Shown here one piece after another: positions 1 to 8,517 of a stretch of DNA of 64,000 nt. The number at the start of each line of letters is the position of its first letter. Position 1 is the stretch's first letter. The stretch is taken from assembly GCA_963751245.1 (NCBI GenBank), contig CAVVTR010000006.1, forward strand, positions 248,001-312,000, given 5' to 3'. The notes under the pieces are model-generated. The model saw only the letters and a program-made list of their open reading frames with translations. It did no database searches and had not been told where the DNA came from. The translations under genes and the position numbers were made by a program. The DNA comes from CAVVTR01 sp963751245. GTDB lineage: Bacteria > Acidobacteriota > Thermoanaerobaculia > Thermoanaerobaculales > Thermoanaerobaculaceae.

Positions 1-461
1 GAGGCGACGTGGGCCCGCAGCTCGTGAGGGGTCAGGTCGGAGGTGTCGATCACCTCGTCGGCCAGGATCTTCACCGGTTCCAGGGCCTCGCGCTCGGCCT
101 GCACCGCCTCGGCGAGAGCGAGGTGACGGTACGGATGAGGGCGACGGGTCTCCGAGAAGCGCCGGACCAGGGACGAGCTGCTCGCTTCCACGAAGACCAG
201 CCGCATCCGGGGGAACCGCTCCCTGAGCCGCGCCATCAGGCCCGGGAAGCTCTGCGCGAACTCCGGCGTCCTGACGTCCACCACCACCACCCACGGAGGT
301 GTGCCCGGCTTCTCGGCGGCGTGGCTGAAGAGCGGCTCGATGAGGTCCAGGGGAAGGTTGTCGACACAGGTGTAGCCGAGATCCTCGAAGCACCTGGTGA
401 CGATGCTCTTCCCGGCCCCGGACAGTCCGGTGACGACGATCATTCCCGCCGTCCGGCTCAT
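1..461 (-). CDS. rapZ: RapZ-family nucleotide-binding protein (partial, C-terminus outside window)
   Basis: The first 153 residues of a RapZ/YvcJ protein are present and the rest lies beyond the window edge. A P-loop GLSGAGKS sits at residues 12-19, followed by the family stretch GYTCVDNLPLDLIEPL and a FVEASSSSLVRRFSETRRPHP-like segment (quoted only in outline). RapZ binds nucleotides and in Enterobacteria guides RNase E to the small RNA GlmZ. In other phyla its role is less clear, often cell-envelope precursor or carbon control. Its ATG overlaps the hprK stop by 4 bp, the usual hprK-rapZ pairing. It is the last visible gene of the accA operon. Family assignment is firm; the molecular role here is inferred. 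Confidence 0.93.
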   Translation of the reverse strand, partial: MSRTAGMIVVTGLSGAGKSIVTRCFEDLGYTCVDNLPLDLIEPLFSHAAEKPGTPPWVVVVDVRTPEFAQSFPGLMARLRERFPRMRLVFVEASSSSLVRRFSETRRPHPYRHLALAEAVQAEREALEPVKILADEVIDTSDLTPHELRAHVA

Positions 462-1408
462 GGCCCGGCGAGGTTGCGATCGTGCCTGAGCAGGTACTCC
501 TTGGCCGCATCAGGGACGCCGCGCTGGGTCAGGAGGTGCTTCCTGGCGGCGCACTCGATGAGCAACGCCAGGCTCCTGCCCGGCGCGACCAGGATCGTCA
601 GCGCCGGACGCGCCAGACCGAGAATCTCCTCCGTGCTCTCCGCGAGCCCCAGCCGCTCGATGAGGAGCGTCTTGTCGGGGACCAGGTTCACCACGAGGTC
701 GATGGGCTTGGAGTCCCGCACGGCCACCGACCCGAACAGCTGCTCGATGGAGATCAGCCCCAGGCCGCGGACCTCCATGAGGCCGCGGATCTCCGCGGGC
801 GCCCGGCCGATCAGCTCCTCGTGCCGCATCCGGTGGATCTCCACCACGTCGTCGGCTACCAGGCGGTGGCCGCGATGCACGAGCTCCAGCGCGCACTCGC
901 TCTTCCCCGAGCCGGAGTCCCCCTGGAGCAGGACGCCGATCGCGAAGATGTCGAGGAGATCGCCGTGACGCACCTCGCGGGTGGAGAGCAGAAACTCCAG
1001 CGCCTCGGAGAAGCGTTCGATCACGGTGGAGGTCGTGGCGTCGGTGAGGATGAGGGGGACACCGTGCCGCTGGCAGGGGTCCATGAACAGCGCCGCCGCC
1101 TCGCGCAGCCCCTTCGTCACCACGATCAGCGGAGGTTCCAGCTTGACCACCGCCTCCGCTCGCTCCGCCGCGATGGCGGGCTGGAGGGTGACGAGGAACT
1201 CGCACTCGCTGGCCCCGATGACTTCGACCCGGCCCTCCTTCACGTAGGGGAGGTGACCGGCCAGCGCCAGCCCCGGCTTCTGCAGGCGGGCGTTCGTGAT
1301 CCGCCGGCCGACGCCGTTCTCTCCGGCGATCAGGGCCAGCCCCAGCGGCGCCAAATGGGGCTCGCGGAGCAGGTCCCCGGTGGAGACGTGGTCCCTGCGG
1401 ACGCTCAC
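458..1408 (-). CDS. hprK: HPr kinase/phosphorylase
   Basis: A 316-residue bifunctional HPr(Ser) kinase/phosphorylase, full length for the family. The N-terminal HPrK domain occupies about residues 1-135. The C-terminal kinase domain has Walker A GDSGSGKS at 163-170 and the family signature around EIRGLMEVRGLG near 206-217. The start is GTG, overlapping the ptsN stop in a GTGA tetranucleotide, which argues for translational coupling. No sugar-specific PTS permease is in the window, so, as in many Gram-negative relatives, the hprK-ptsN-rapZ set probably works as a regulatory PTS sensing metabolic state. HPr and EI genes are not in view. Confidence 0.96.
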   Translation of the reverse strand: MSVRRDHVSTGDLLREPHLAPLGLALIAGENGVGRRITNARLQKPGLALAGHLPYVKEGRVEVIGASECEFLVTLQPAIAAERAEAVVKLEPPLIVVTKGLREAAALFMDPCQRHGVPLILTDATTSTVIERFSEALEFLLSTREVRHGDLLDIFAIGVLLQGDSGSGKSECALELVHRGHRLVADDVVEIHRMRHEELIGRAPAEIRGLMEVRGLGLISIEQLFGSVAVRDSKPIDLVVNLVPDKTLLIERLGLAESTEEILGLARPALTILVAPGRSLALLIECAARKHLLTQRGVPDAAKEYLLRHDRNLAGP

Positions 1409-1866
1409 AGGTTCGCCTCGAACTTGGCCAACGAGGCCATCAGGTCCTCACCCCGCCGCGCCTCGAGAAACGAGCGGCGCGCCTGCGGGTTGCGCAGCAG
1501 GCGCGCGATGTTCGCCAGGACTTGCAGGTGCGCCGCAGGTTGCTCCCTCGGCGACAGCACGAAGAAGAAGAGCCGCGCGCGGTCGCCGTCGCCGGTGCCG
1601 AAGGGAATGGCCTCCGGCGCCCTGGCGAACGCGGCGACGATGTTCTTCAGGCCCGGCACCTTGCAGTGCGGGATGGCGGTCTCGTCGCCGACCACCGTGG
1701 CCCCCAGGCGCTCACGGTCGAGCAGGAGATCCACGAGGTCCTGGGCGTTCCTGACCGCTCCTGCCTGCTCCAGATGCTCGGCCACGTAGACCAGCACCTC
1801 TTCCCGGCTGCGCGCCGGGATGTCGAGATAGATGTGTTCCGGTTTGAACAGGTTGCTCAGCTTCAC
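1405..1866 (-). CDS. ptsN: PTS EIIA-Ntr-like regulatory protein
   Basis: A 153-residue PTS EIIA type-2 domain protein of normal PtsN length. The phosphoacceptor histidine is His67, in ETAIPHCKVPG. The start is a GTG giving VKLSNLFKPEHI, which is where the family's N-terminus lies. The open frame continues upstream, but that part overlaps hpf in another frame and is not protein-like. The stop overlaps the hprK GTG. Lying between hpf/rpoN and hprK, it is probably the phosphate-accepting regulator of the nitrogen PTS branch rather than a sugar transporter component. Confidence 0.93.
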   Translation of the reverse strand: MKLSNLFKPEHIYLDIPARSREEVLVYVAEHLEQAGAVRNAQDLVDLLLDRERLGATVVGDETAIPHCKVPGLKNIVAAFARAPEAIPFGTGDGDRARLFFFVLSPREQPAAHLQVLANIARLLRNPQARRSFLEARRGEDLMASLAKFEANL

Positions 1867-1895
1867 GGTCGTCTTTTCTCTCGCGTCCCGGCTGC

Positions 1896-2432
1896 TCAGT
1901 ACTCCGGGGTGACCAGCCCGTAGGTCCGGTCCCTGCGTCGGTAGAGAACGTTCACACGATCGGACTCGGCCTCTCTGAAAACGATGAAGTCGTCCCTGGA
2001 GCCTTCGAGCTGCAGGGCGGCCTCCTCCACGGTCATGGGCACCACCGGCACGTGCCGGGTCTCCACGACCTCCGGACTCCCCCGCCGCACCGACTCCGCC
2101 TCCACCACGTCCACCTGCCAGGCGCTCTCCTTGCTGACGTGGCGCTTGCGGCCGGTGAGGCGCTGCTTCATCCGCCGTGCCTGCTGCTCGAGCTTCTCGA
2201 CGACGTCCTGGAGCGAGACGCTCCATTCGTCGGTCTCGGACGAGGCAGCCACCTCGAAGTCCTTGCCGCGGACGAAGGCCTCCGCCGAGAACCGGTGCTT
2301 CTCCTGGGACAGCGTGAAACGGGCCTCGTGAACGGCGTTGAAGTACTTGTCCAGTCGTGCGAACTTCTTCTGGATCATCGCGCGCTGCTGCTCGGAGATC
2401 TCCAGATTGCGGCCGACCAGTTCAAGTTCCAT
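1896..2432 (-). CDS. hpf: Ribosome hibernation promoting factor, long form
   Basis: A 178-residue HPF/RaiA protein. Residues 1 to about 100 form the S30AE domain that binds the decoding region of the 30S subunit. A charged linker follows. The C-terminal about 55 residues (RHVPVVPMTVEEAALQLE through YRRRDRTYGLVTPEY, given in outline) are the long-form dimerisation domain that mediates 100S ribosome pairing. An AGGGGG Shine-Dalgarno precedes the ATG. It sits directly after rpoN, as in many Proteobacteria and Acidobacteriota. The long form suggests 100S dimers without a separate RMF. Confidence 0.95.
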   Translation of the reverse strand: MELELVGRNLEISEQQRAMIQKKFARLDKYFNAVHEARFTLSQEKHRFSAEAFVRGKDFEVAASSETDEWSVSLQDVVEKLEQQARRMKQRLTGRKRHVSKESAWQVDVVEAESVRRGSPEVVETRHVPVVPMTVEEAALQLEGSRDDFIVFREAESDRVNVLYRRRDRTYGLVTPEY

Positions 2433-2499
2433 GGGTTCCCCCTTCTCGTTCTCTCACACACCCTGCCGTCGGCTCCATTGTAGCCCGTCGAGGTTCGAC

Positions 2500-3966
2500 C
2501 TACCGCAGCACTCGGCGGCGCTGCTCCGAGGAAGGGATCCCCATTTCCTCTCGGTATTTCGCAACTGTGCGCCTGGCGATGCGAATTCCCAGGCGGTTGA
2601 GCTGCCGGGCCACCCGCGCGTCCGAGAGGGGCCGCTGGTCCTCCTCGCTCTCGATCAGGTCGCGGATACGCTGCTTGACCACCACCGACGAGATGTCGCC
2701 GTGCACAGCGTGTGAGATCGAGGAGTGGAAGAAGAACTTGAGGGGGAACACGCCTCGTGGGGTCGCCATGTACTTGTTGGCCACCACCCGGCTCACCGTC
2801 GACTCGTGCATACCGATGTCGTCGGCGATGTCCCTGAGCACCAGCGGACGGAGCTGGTGCAGGCCCTTCTCCAGGAACTCCTGCTGTCGCCGCACGATCG
2901 CCTCGGACACCTTGATGATGGTGTTCTTGCGCTGCTCCACCGAGCGCAGGAACCACAACGCCGCCCGCATCCGCTCCCGCACGAACCCCGAGGCGTCGCT
3001 GTCCAGCGACCGGCTCTTGAGAAGGCTCAGGTACCGGGGCGAGAGGCGCAGCCGCGGCATGCCGTCGTCGTTCTGGCTCACGCGCCACTCGCCGTCGACC
3101 TTGGTGACCATGACGTCGGGCTCCACGGCTGCGTTGTCGCTGGGACCGAGCTGGGCGCCGGGGTGGACCTCCAGCGTCTTCAGCAGTTCGATCACGCCCC
3201 GCACCTCGTCGAGCCCCACGCCGAAGCGCTGCTCGAGCTTCTCCCAGCGCTGGTTGAGGAGATCCTCGAACGCCTCGCCCACCACCCGGATGGCCAGCGG
3301 CGCCGCGGGCGAGTCCGAGGCAGTGCTGCCGGCGCGCCGGAGCTGGAGCAGGAAGCACTCCCGCAGTGACCGGGCGCCGATGCCCGGCGGATCGAGCTCC
3401 TGCACCACCGCGACGGCCCTCTCCACGACCGCGATCCCGACGCCGAGCTGCTCGGCGAGGTCCTCCTCCGGCGCCCTCAGGTAGCCGTCGCCGTCGAGGT
3501 TGCCGATGACGTACTCGCAGGCGGTCTCGAGGACTTGCGGGACATCGAGGAAGCGGAGCTGCTCGCACAGCGCGTCGAACAGGCTCGGTTCCGGCCCCGG
3601 CGAGTTCTCCAGGGGCGCGTCCTCCTCGTCCTGCCACGTCGCGGCAACGGCGGGCGCGTCGTGGAGGTAGTTCGAGAACAACGCCTCGATCTCCACCTCG
3701 CCAAAGACCTCGCTGGAGGCGGCGTCGGCCTGCTCCTCGCGCGGACTTCCCGCCTCGTCGGAGGGGTTCGCCTGCGACGCGGCGGCGGCCTCCTCCGCCG
3801 GCGACTCTTCCGTCAGCTCCAGGAGGGGATTCACCTCGAGCTCCTGCTCGAGGGCCTGTTCGAGCTCCAGGCGCGACAGCTGCAGCAGCTTGATGGCCTG
3901 CTGCAACGTCGGCGTCATCACGAGCTTCTGCGTAAGCTTGAGCTGAAGTCGCTGTTCCAGTGCCAT
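2500..3966 (-). CDS. rpoN: RNA polymerase sigma-54 factor
   Basis: A 488-residue sigma-54. The glutamine- and leucine-rich activator-interacting domain is at residues 1-50 (LKLTQKLVMTPTLQQAIKLL). An acidic region II spans about 50-120. The core-binding domain follows, then the HTH (DIGMHESTVSRVVANKYM, about 383-400). The near-C-terminal RpoN box reads ARRTVAKYREEMGIP, which reads the -24 element. It is 4 bp from lptB and followed by hpf, the conserved lptB-rpoN-hpf order. No sigma-54 activator with an AAA+ domain is visible in this window. Confidence 0.97.
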   Translation of the reverse strand: MALEQRLQLKLTQKLVMTPTLQQAIKLLQLSRLELEQALEQELEVNPLLELTEESPAEEAAAASQANPSDEAGSPREEQADAASSEVFGEVEIEALFSNYLHDAPAVAATWQDEEDAPLENSPGPEPSLFDALCEQLRFLDVPQVLETACEYVIGNLDGDGYLRAPEEDLAEQLGVGIAVVERAVAVVQELDPPGIGARSLRECFLLQLRRAGSTASDSPAAPLAIRVVGEAFEDLLNQRWEKLEQRFGVGLDEVRGVIELLKTLEVHPGAQLGPSDNAAVEPDVMVTKVDGEWRVSQNDDGMPRLRLSPRYLSLLKSRSLDSDASGFVRERMRAALWFLRSVEQRKNTIIKVSEAIVRRQQEFLEKGLHQLRPLVLRDIADDIGMHESTVSRVVANKYMATPRGVFPLKFFFHSSISHAVHGDISSVVVKQRIRDLIESEEDQRPLSDARVARQLNRLGIRIARRTVAKYREEMGIPSSEQRRRVLR

Positions 3967-3970
3967 GGGC

Positions 3971-4699
3971 CTAGAGTCTGAACTCCTCTCCCAGGTAGAA
4001 CTGCCTCACCTGAGGGTCCGAGGCAAGGGTTTCCGGATCTCCGCTTGCAAAAACCTTGCCGTCCTTGATGATAGAGGCCCTGTCGGTAATTTTCAAGGTG
4101 TCACGGACGTTGTGATCTGTGATGAGGATACCGAGCCCGCGGTGGCGGAGGTGCCGGATCAGCCGCTGCACGTCCAGCACCGTGATGGGGTCGATGCCGG
4201 CGAAGGGCTCGTCCAGGAGCAGGAAGCGAGGCTCGGTGACCAGGGCCCGGGCGATCTCGACGCGCCGCCGCTCGCCGCCGGAGAGAGTGTCCCCCCTCTG
4301 GTGGCGGACCTTCTCGAGGCCGAACTCCTCGAGCAGCCGGCACACCCGGGTGTTGGCCGTCTCCCAGCGCACGCCGAGGAGCTCGAGGACGCCGTAGAGG
4401 TTCTCCTCCACCGTGAGGCGGCGGAACACCGACGCTTCCTGAGGCAGGTACGAGATCCCGAGCCGCGCCCGGCGGAACATGGGCTGGTCCGTGACCTCCA
4501 CGTCGCTGACCCAGACGCTTCCCGAGTCCGGCTCGACGAGCCCCACGAGCATGTAGAAGGTCGTGGTCTTCCCGGCGCCGTTGGGGCCCAGCAGCCCCAC
4601 GACCTCGCCGCTGTTCAGCTCCAGGGACACGCCGTTGACCACGGTCCTGCCGTGGTAGCGCTTGACCAGCTCGCGGGCTTCGAGTCGCGCGGATTCTAT
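3971..4699 (-). CDS. lptB: LPS export ABC transporter ATP-binding protein
   Basis: ABC ATPase of the LptB2FGC exporter. Walker A is GPNGAGKTT, the signature LSGGERRRVEIARAL, Walker B FLLLDEPFAGID, and the switch histidine lies in ITDHNVRDTL. In the correct frame there is no ATG, GTG, TTG or CTG near the family N-terminus. An ATA codon (4699-4697) overlaps the preceding stop as ATAG, lies about 10 nt after an AAAGGGG Shine-Dalgarno, and yields 242 residues, the normal LptB length. The only canonical upstream start is ATG at 4831, which would add 44 low-complexity residues inside the lptCA end. I therefore prefer the ATA start. Function is firm; the start is not. Confidence 0.9.
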   Translation of the reverse strand: MESARLEARELVKRYHGRTVVNGVSLELNSGEVVGLLGPNGAGKTTTFYMLVGLVEPDSGSVWVSDVEVTDQPMFRRARLGISYLPQEASVFRRLTVEENLYGVLELLGVRWETANTRVCRLLEEFGLEKVRHQRGDTLSGGERRRVEIARALVTEPRFLLLDEPFAGIDPITVLDVQRLIRHLRHRGLGILITDHNVRDTLKITDRASIIKDGKVFASGDPETLASDPQVRQFYLGEEFRL

Positions 4700-6690
4700 G
4701 GCCTCGTCCCCTTTCCCGGCGCCTTCCCCCCGGCCGGTGCGGTCGGCGCCGGCTTGGCGGGAGTGTAGATGGTCTCGCTCGGATTCTCCTCGGACCCGAC
4801 CACCAGCACCGTGTTCGAGTCCTTTCTCCACTCCAGCTTGTCGCCCCGGATCTGGTTCCCGCCCGGCTCCTGGAGGAGCACGGGCTTTCCCCAGACCTCG
4901 AACAGGTCCTCCGAGCTCAGCAGCCTGGCGCGGTCCCCCTTGAGCGTCCTGTTCGAGCCACGCTCGCGCACCTCCACGCCGCCCGTCAGGTTCGCCTCCT
5001 CGATCTCCCCCGCCGCGCCCAGCCTCACGACCATCTTCTGGCAGGTGGTCACGGCTTGCGGATCCTCCACCTGGACGTTTCCCTCGTACGTCACTGCTCC
5101 GGCCACGCGATCATACTCCAGGGTCCTCGCCGAGATCCGGACCTGCTGCGGAGCCTCCCCCTCGCCCCCGGCGAGGGCGCCCGCCGTCACCACGTGACCC
5201 GACCCCGAGACGCTCTCCGCGGCGCGGTGGTAGACGAGGTGGTCCGCCCGCAGCAGCCGGTCTCCCTGCCAGAGCCGCGCGTTGCCGTCGAGCGTGACGT
5301 CGTCCCCCCGCACCTCGGCGGAGTCGCTGGCGAAGCGCACCGGGGCCTTTGCTCCGGGGCCCTGAGCGACCTTCCGCGTCACCACCCCGTTCACCTGGCC
5401 GCTCGCCGTGATGCTTCCACCGCTGCCGCCGGCGATGCGATCGCACTCGGCGGCCAGGTCCGGTGCCCCGAAGCGGACGCGCGAGCTCTTGCCAGGCAGC
5501 AGGACGAACGTGGCCTTGTCGGGCGAATAGGTGAGGTCGTCGCCGGAGGCCCAGTCCGTTCCCGACCGCAGGGTCACCGACCCGCTGGCATGAACGGTGG
5601 TCGGGCGTCCTCGATCGAAGCTCAGCCGGGTGAGGTCGGCCTCCAGCCTCCGGTTCTGCGCCGCCGGCTCCCTCTCGTCGGCACAGACCTTCTCCTGGCC
5701 CTCCAGCCACTCCCAGTCCGTGGCGGAGCGGCGTCCGACCAGCCGCCAGGTGGTGAACCGCCGCCAGGAGCCGTCCGGCTGCGTCCACCTTGCCTCGACC
5801 CAGCCCGTTCCCGCGGAGGGCAGCACGGTCACGTTGGCGCCCCCGTCCTCCGTCGCCTCCATGTGGGTGTCGCCCGCGTCGAGCTCGACGTAGCTGCCGT
5901 CGTCCAGCACGCCGTCGACCCGCACCGGGGCCCGGAGGAGCGCGTCGCGCAGCGTGCCCGTCTGGGCTTTGAGCTGGACCTCCCCCGAGGCCCCGGTGAG
6001 GCGGAGGCCGGCGCGGAGGACCGTCAGCCCGTTGGGGAAGGAGGCCAGTGCGCGCTCCCGGGAGTAGGTCACCTTGGGCGCCAGGATGATGACCGACTGC
6101 GTCGCGGTGGCGGCCTGCCTCACCGACACCGAGACGCCGTCGAGGAGCTGCACGACGTCGCCGCCTACCGCGACGGCCAGCCGGCCGGCGGTCCCGCCCC
6201 ACCCCGGACCCGCGAAGGTGACTCCCCCAACGCTCTCGAGGTCGCGGTCGCCGCCGTGGAGCACGACCTGGTCCGCCCGCATTGCGATCCCGTGGGCCAG
6301 GGAGACCTGGACGTCGCCGGTGACGAGCGCTTCCTTCCTCGTGGGGTTGAAGCGGGCCTGCCGCGCCACCAGTCCGTAGGCGACCTGCCCGTTGCGGTAC
6401 AGCGACACGTCCACGTCCCGCAGCTCGTACCACCCCGACGCGAACTCCACCGTCTCCCGCGCGGCGATCCGGAAGTTGGGCTCGACGCCCAGCACGTCGT
6501 TGTAGACGAATCCCTTCTGGACGCGGACCGGAGTCTCTTCCTGGCCCCGGGAGACCTCGCCGAGCTCGACCGGGGCCACCGGTGGCCGCCGGCGCAGCTG
6601 CGCCTGGATCAGGGCGCCTACCAGCACACCCACCCAGACCAAGAGCAGGATGAGCGATCCCCGCCTGATGACCCGCTTACGCTGGTTCAC
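4696..6690 (-). CDS. LptC/LptA fusion, LPS transport periplasmic bridge protein
   Basis: A 664-residue protein combining an LptC-like N-terminus with LptA/OstA repeats. After the first 10 residues comes one transmembrane anchor (LILLLVWVGVLVGALIQAQL). The rest is periplasmic beta-jellyroll sequence with repeated OstA motifs such as ALVTGDVQVSLAHG, ASGSVTLRSG, YEGNVQVEDP and LTGGVEVRERG. Standalone LptC is about 190 residues and LptA about 180, so this is far longer and could replace both while spanning much of the periplasm. The GTG start overlaps the accA stop (GTGA). It lies directly before lptB. The C-terminus is a Pro/Ala/Gly-rich tail. Fusion is seen; its sufficiency as the bridge is inferred. 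Confidence 0.88.
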   Translation of the reverse strand: MNQRKRVIRRGSLILLLVWVGVLVGALIQAQLRRRPPVAPVELGEVSRGQEETPVRVQKGFVYNDVLGVEPNFRIAARETVEFASGWYELRDVDVSLYRNGQVAYGLVARQARFNPTRKEALVTGDVQVSLAHGIAMRADQVVLHGGDRDLESVGGVTFAGPGWGGTAGRLAVAVGGDVVQLLDGVSVSVRQAATATQSVIILAPKVTYSRERALASFPNGLTVLRAGLRLTGASGEVQLKAQTGTLRDALLRAPVRVDGVLDDGSYVELDAGDTHMEATEDGGANVTVLPSAGTGWVEARWTQPDGSWRRFTTWRLVGRRSATDWEWLEGQEKVCADEREPAAQNRRLEADLTRLSFDRGRPTTVHASGSVTLRSGTDWASGDDLTYSPDKATFVLLPGKSSRVRFGAPDLAAECDRIAGGSGGSITASGQVNGVVTRKVAQGPGAKAPVRFASDSAEVRGDDVTLDGNARLWQGDRLLRADHLVYHRAAESVSGSGHVVTAGALAGGEGEAPQQVRISARTLEYDRVAGAVTYEGNVQVEDPQAVTTCQKMVVRLGAAGEIEEANLTGGVEVRERGSNRTLKGDRARLLSSEDLFEVWGKPVLLQEPGGNQIRGDKLEWRKDSNTVLVVGSEENPSETIYTPAKPAPTAPAGGKAPGKGTRP

Positions 6691-7640
6691 CGTTCGTTGA
6701 TCTGGCCCAGCACCCGGAACTTGGCGTAGCGCCGGCGCGTCAGGTCCGCACTCTTGACCCGGCGGAGGTCCACCAGGGCCTTGCGGATCGCCGCGCCCAC
6801 GTTGCGCACCGCCCCGGCCGGATCGAGCTGGGCTCCGCCCAGGGGCTCGGGAACGATCTCGTCGATGACCCCCAGCTCGAGCAGATCCCGCGCCGTCAGG
6901 CGCAGGGAAGCGGCCGCCGCCTGGACCTGGGCCTGGTCCTTCCACAGGATGGCGGCGCACCCTTCGGGGGAGATCACCGAGTAGACCGCGTTCTCGAGCA
7001 TCATGACGTGGTCGCCGACCCCGAGCGCCAGCGCACCCCCCGATCCCCCCTCGCCGGTGACCACCACGACGATGGGAACCTTCAGCGATGCCATCTCGCG
7101 GAGGTTGCGGGCGATGGCCTCGGCCTGCCCGCGCTCCTCCGCGTCGAGCCCCGGGTAGGCGCCGGGAGTGTCCACGAGGGAGATCACCGGGCGCTCGAAG
7201 CGCTCCGCCAGCTTCATGACGCGGAGCGCCTTGCGGTAGCCCTCGGGACGCGGCTGACCGAAGTTGCGGTAGAGCCGGTCACGGGTGTCGCGCCCCTTCT
7301 GGTGGCCGACCACCGCAACGGGCTCGCCGTCGAATCTGGCCAGCCCCGACACGATGGCGGGGTCGTCGCCGAACAGCCGGTCGCCGTGGAGCTCCACCCA
7401 CTCGGTGAACAGCCCCCGGACGTAGTCGAGGGTATAGGGGCGATCCACGTGCCGGGCCAGGAGGCACCGCTGCCACGGCGTCAGAGAGCTCATCAGCTGC
7501 TGCGCGGTGCTCTCGAACTCCTCCCGCAAGCTGGCGGCCTCGCCACGCGGCACCCCACCCCCGGGCTGCTCTGCCAGGGCGAGGCGGTGGCGCAGATCCT
7601 CCAGGGGTGCGAGAAACGGCAGTGACTGGCTTCCGCCCAT
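6687..7640 (-). CDS. accA: Acetyl-CoA carboxylase carboxyltransferase subunit alpha
   Basis: A 317-residue AccA that transfers the carboxyl group from biotin carboxyl-carrier protein to acetyl-CoA together with AccD. Family motifs include KGRDTRDRLYRNFGQPRPEGYRK-type text (outline), DTPGAYPG and GEGGSGGALALGVGD, the oxyanion-hole glycines of the crotonase fold. It opens the operon that runs to rapZ. The start ATG lies six bases after a TACAGT -10 element, so the transcript may be leaderless. No accD is nearby. Confidence 0.96.
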   Translation of the reverse strand: MGGSQSLPFLAPLEDLRHRLALAEQPGGGVPRGEAASLREEFESTAQQLMSSLTPWQRCLLARHVDRPYTLDYVRGLFTEWVELHGDRLFGDDPAIVSGLARFDGEPVAVVGHQKGRDTRDRLYRNFGQPRPEGYRKALRVMKLAERFERPVISLVDTPGAYPGLDAEERGQAEAIARNLREMASLKVPIVVVVTGEGGSGGALALGVGDHVMMLENAVYSVISPEGCAAILWKDQAQVQAAAASLRLTARDLLELGVIDEIVPEPLGGAQLDPAGAVRNVGAAIRKALVDLRRVKSADLTRRRYAKFRVLGQINER

Positions 7641-7646
7641 GCGGGG

Positions 7647-7675
7647 ACTGTAGACGCCCCGTTGCCGATTGACAA
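7647..7675 (-). promoter_or_regulatory. Sigma-70-type promoter of the accA-to-rapZ operon
   Basis: On the minus strand, TTGTCA (7675-7670), a 17-bp spacer, then TACAGT (7652-7647). The accA ATG begins at 7640, so the predicted transcription start nearly coincides with the start codon. The -35 also forms one arm of the hairpin CAAGGCCC/GGGCCTTG that follows mtgA. Confidence 0.6.
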
Positions 7676-7691
7676 GGCCCGGGGCCTTGCC

Positions 7692-8468
7692 TCAGCGCCC
7701 CGAGCGGGCCGTGCGACCGGGCGGAGCGGGGGCGCCGACGAGACGGAGGAGACGGGAGCGGAGCTGCACGGCGTTGGCCATGCGGCGCTGGATGACTTCC
7801 CGCCTCAGCCGCCACCGGGCGGTACTTGTGGCGGGGTTGTCCCGGCCCGGCGACGGGATGGCGGCGGCCAGCCCCGCGGCAGCCTCGCCGTCGAGGGCGC
7901 AGGCGCCAACGCCGAAGTAGTGCCGAGACGCGGCCTCGGCGCCGAACAGCCCGGGACCGAACTCCACAGTGTTGAGGTAGAGCTCGAGGATGCGTCGCTT
8001 TCCAAGCCGGCGCTCCAGCCACCACGCCAGCCGCACCTCGTTCAGCTTCCGGCTGAACGACCGCTCCGGGGAAAGGAACAGGATCCTCGCGAGCTGCTGC
8101 GAGATGGTGGAGGCGCCCCGCAAACGCGCGCCGCGCGCCCACTCCCCCAGCGCCTCCCACACCGCCCGGGGGTCCACCGCCCCATGATCGAGGAAGCCGA
8201 TGTCCTCGCTCACGAGCACCGCGAGGGGCAGGTCGGGGCTGATCGCCTCCAGAGGACGGTAGTCGTGCTGCGGCGACCGGCTCAGCTGCTCGCTGCGCCA
8301 CAGCTCCTCCTGCCGCAGCCACGACGCCCAGCTCCGGGACGGAGGACCCTGGGACCACGCACCGATGTCCTGTCCCGGCGTGAGCCACCACGCTGCGGCG
8401 CCGGCGAACGCGGCCACGGCCACCACGGCGCCAGCGGCCGCGGCCCTCCTCAGCAGGCGGCGGTCCAT
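7692..8468 (-). CDS. mtgA: Monofunctional biosynthetic peptidoglycan transglycosylase
   Basis: A 258-residue GT51 glycosyltransferase that polymerises lipid II. One N-terminal membrane anchor is at about residues 9-29. Catalytic motif 1 is EDIGFLDHGAVD, with the general-base Glu. Motif 2 is GASTISQQLARILFL, and later motifs include RKLNEVRLAWWLERRLGKRRILELYLN. No transpeptidase domain is present, so it is MtgA-like rather than a class A PBP. Its length is normal for MtgA. A GAGGG Shine-Dalgarno precedes the ATG. Confidence 0.93.
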   Translation of the reverse strand: MDRRLLRRAAAAGAVVAVAAFAGAAAWWLTPGQDIGAWSQGPPSRSWASWLRQEELWRSEQLSRSPQHDYRPLEAISPDLPLAVLVSEDIGFLDHGAVDPRAVWEALGEWARGARLRGASTISQQLARILFLSPERSFSRKLNEVRLAWWLERRLGKRRILELYLNTVEFGPGLFGAEAASRHYFGVGACALDGEAAAGLAAAIPSPGRDNPATSTARWRLRREVIQRRMANAVQLRSRLLRLVGAPAPPGRTARSGR

Positions 8469-8517
8469 CGTTCCGCCCTCTGCCGGGACGACGCCACGGA
8501 GACGACACCCGCAAGCC

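Noticed and set aside
1405..2226. A longer 273-residue form of ptsN
   Set aside because: The added N-terminus overlaps hpf in another frame, is Arg/Gly-rich and unrelated to the family. The GTG at 1866 matches the family start.
3971..4831. lptB starting at the ATG at 4831
   Set aside because: It would add 44 residues of low-complexity sequence inside the lptCA coding region and exceed the family length. Kept only as an alternative to the ATA start.
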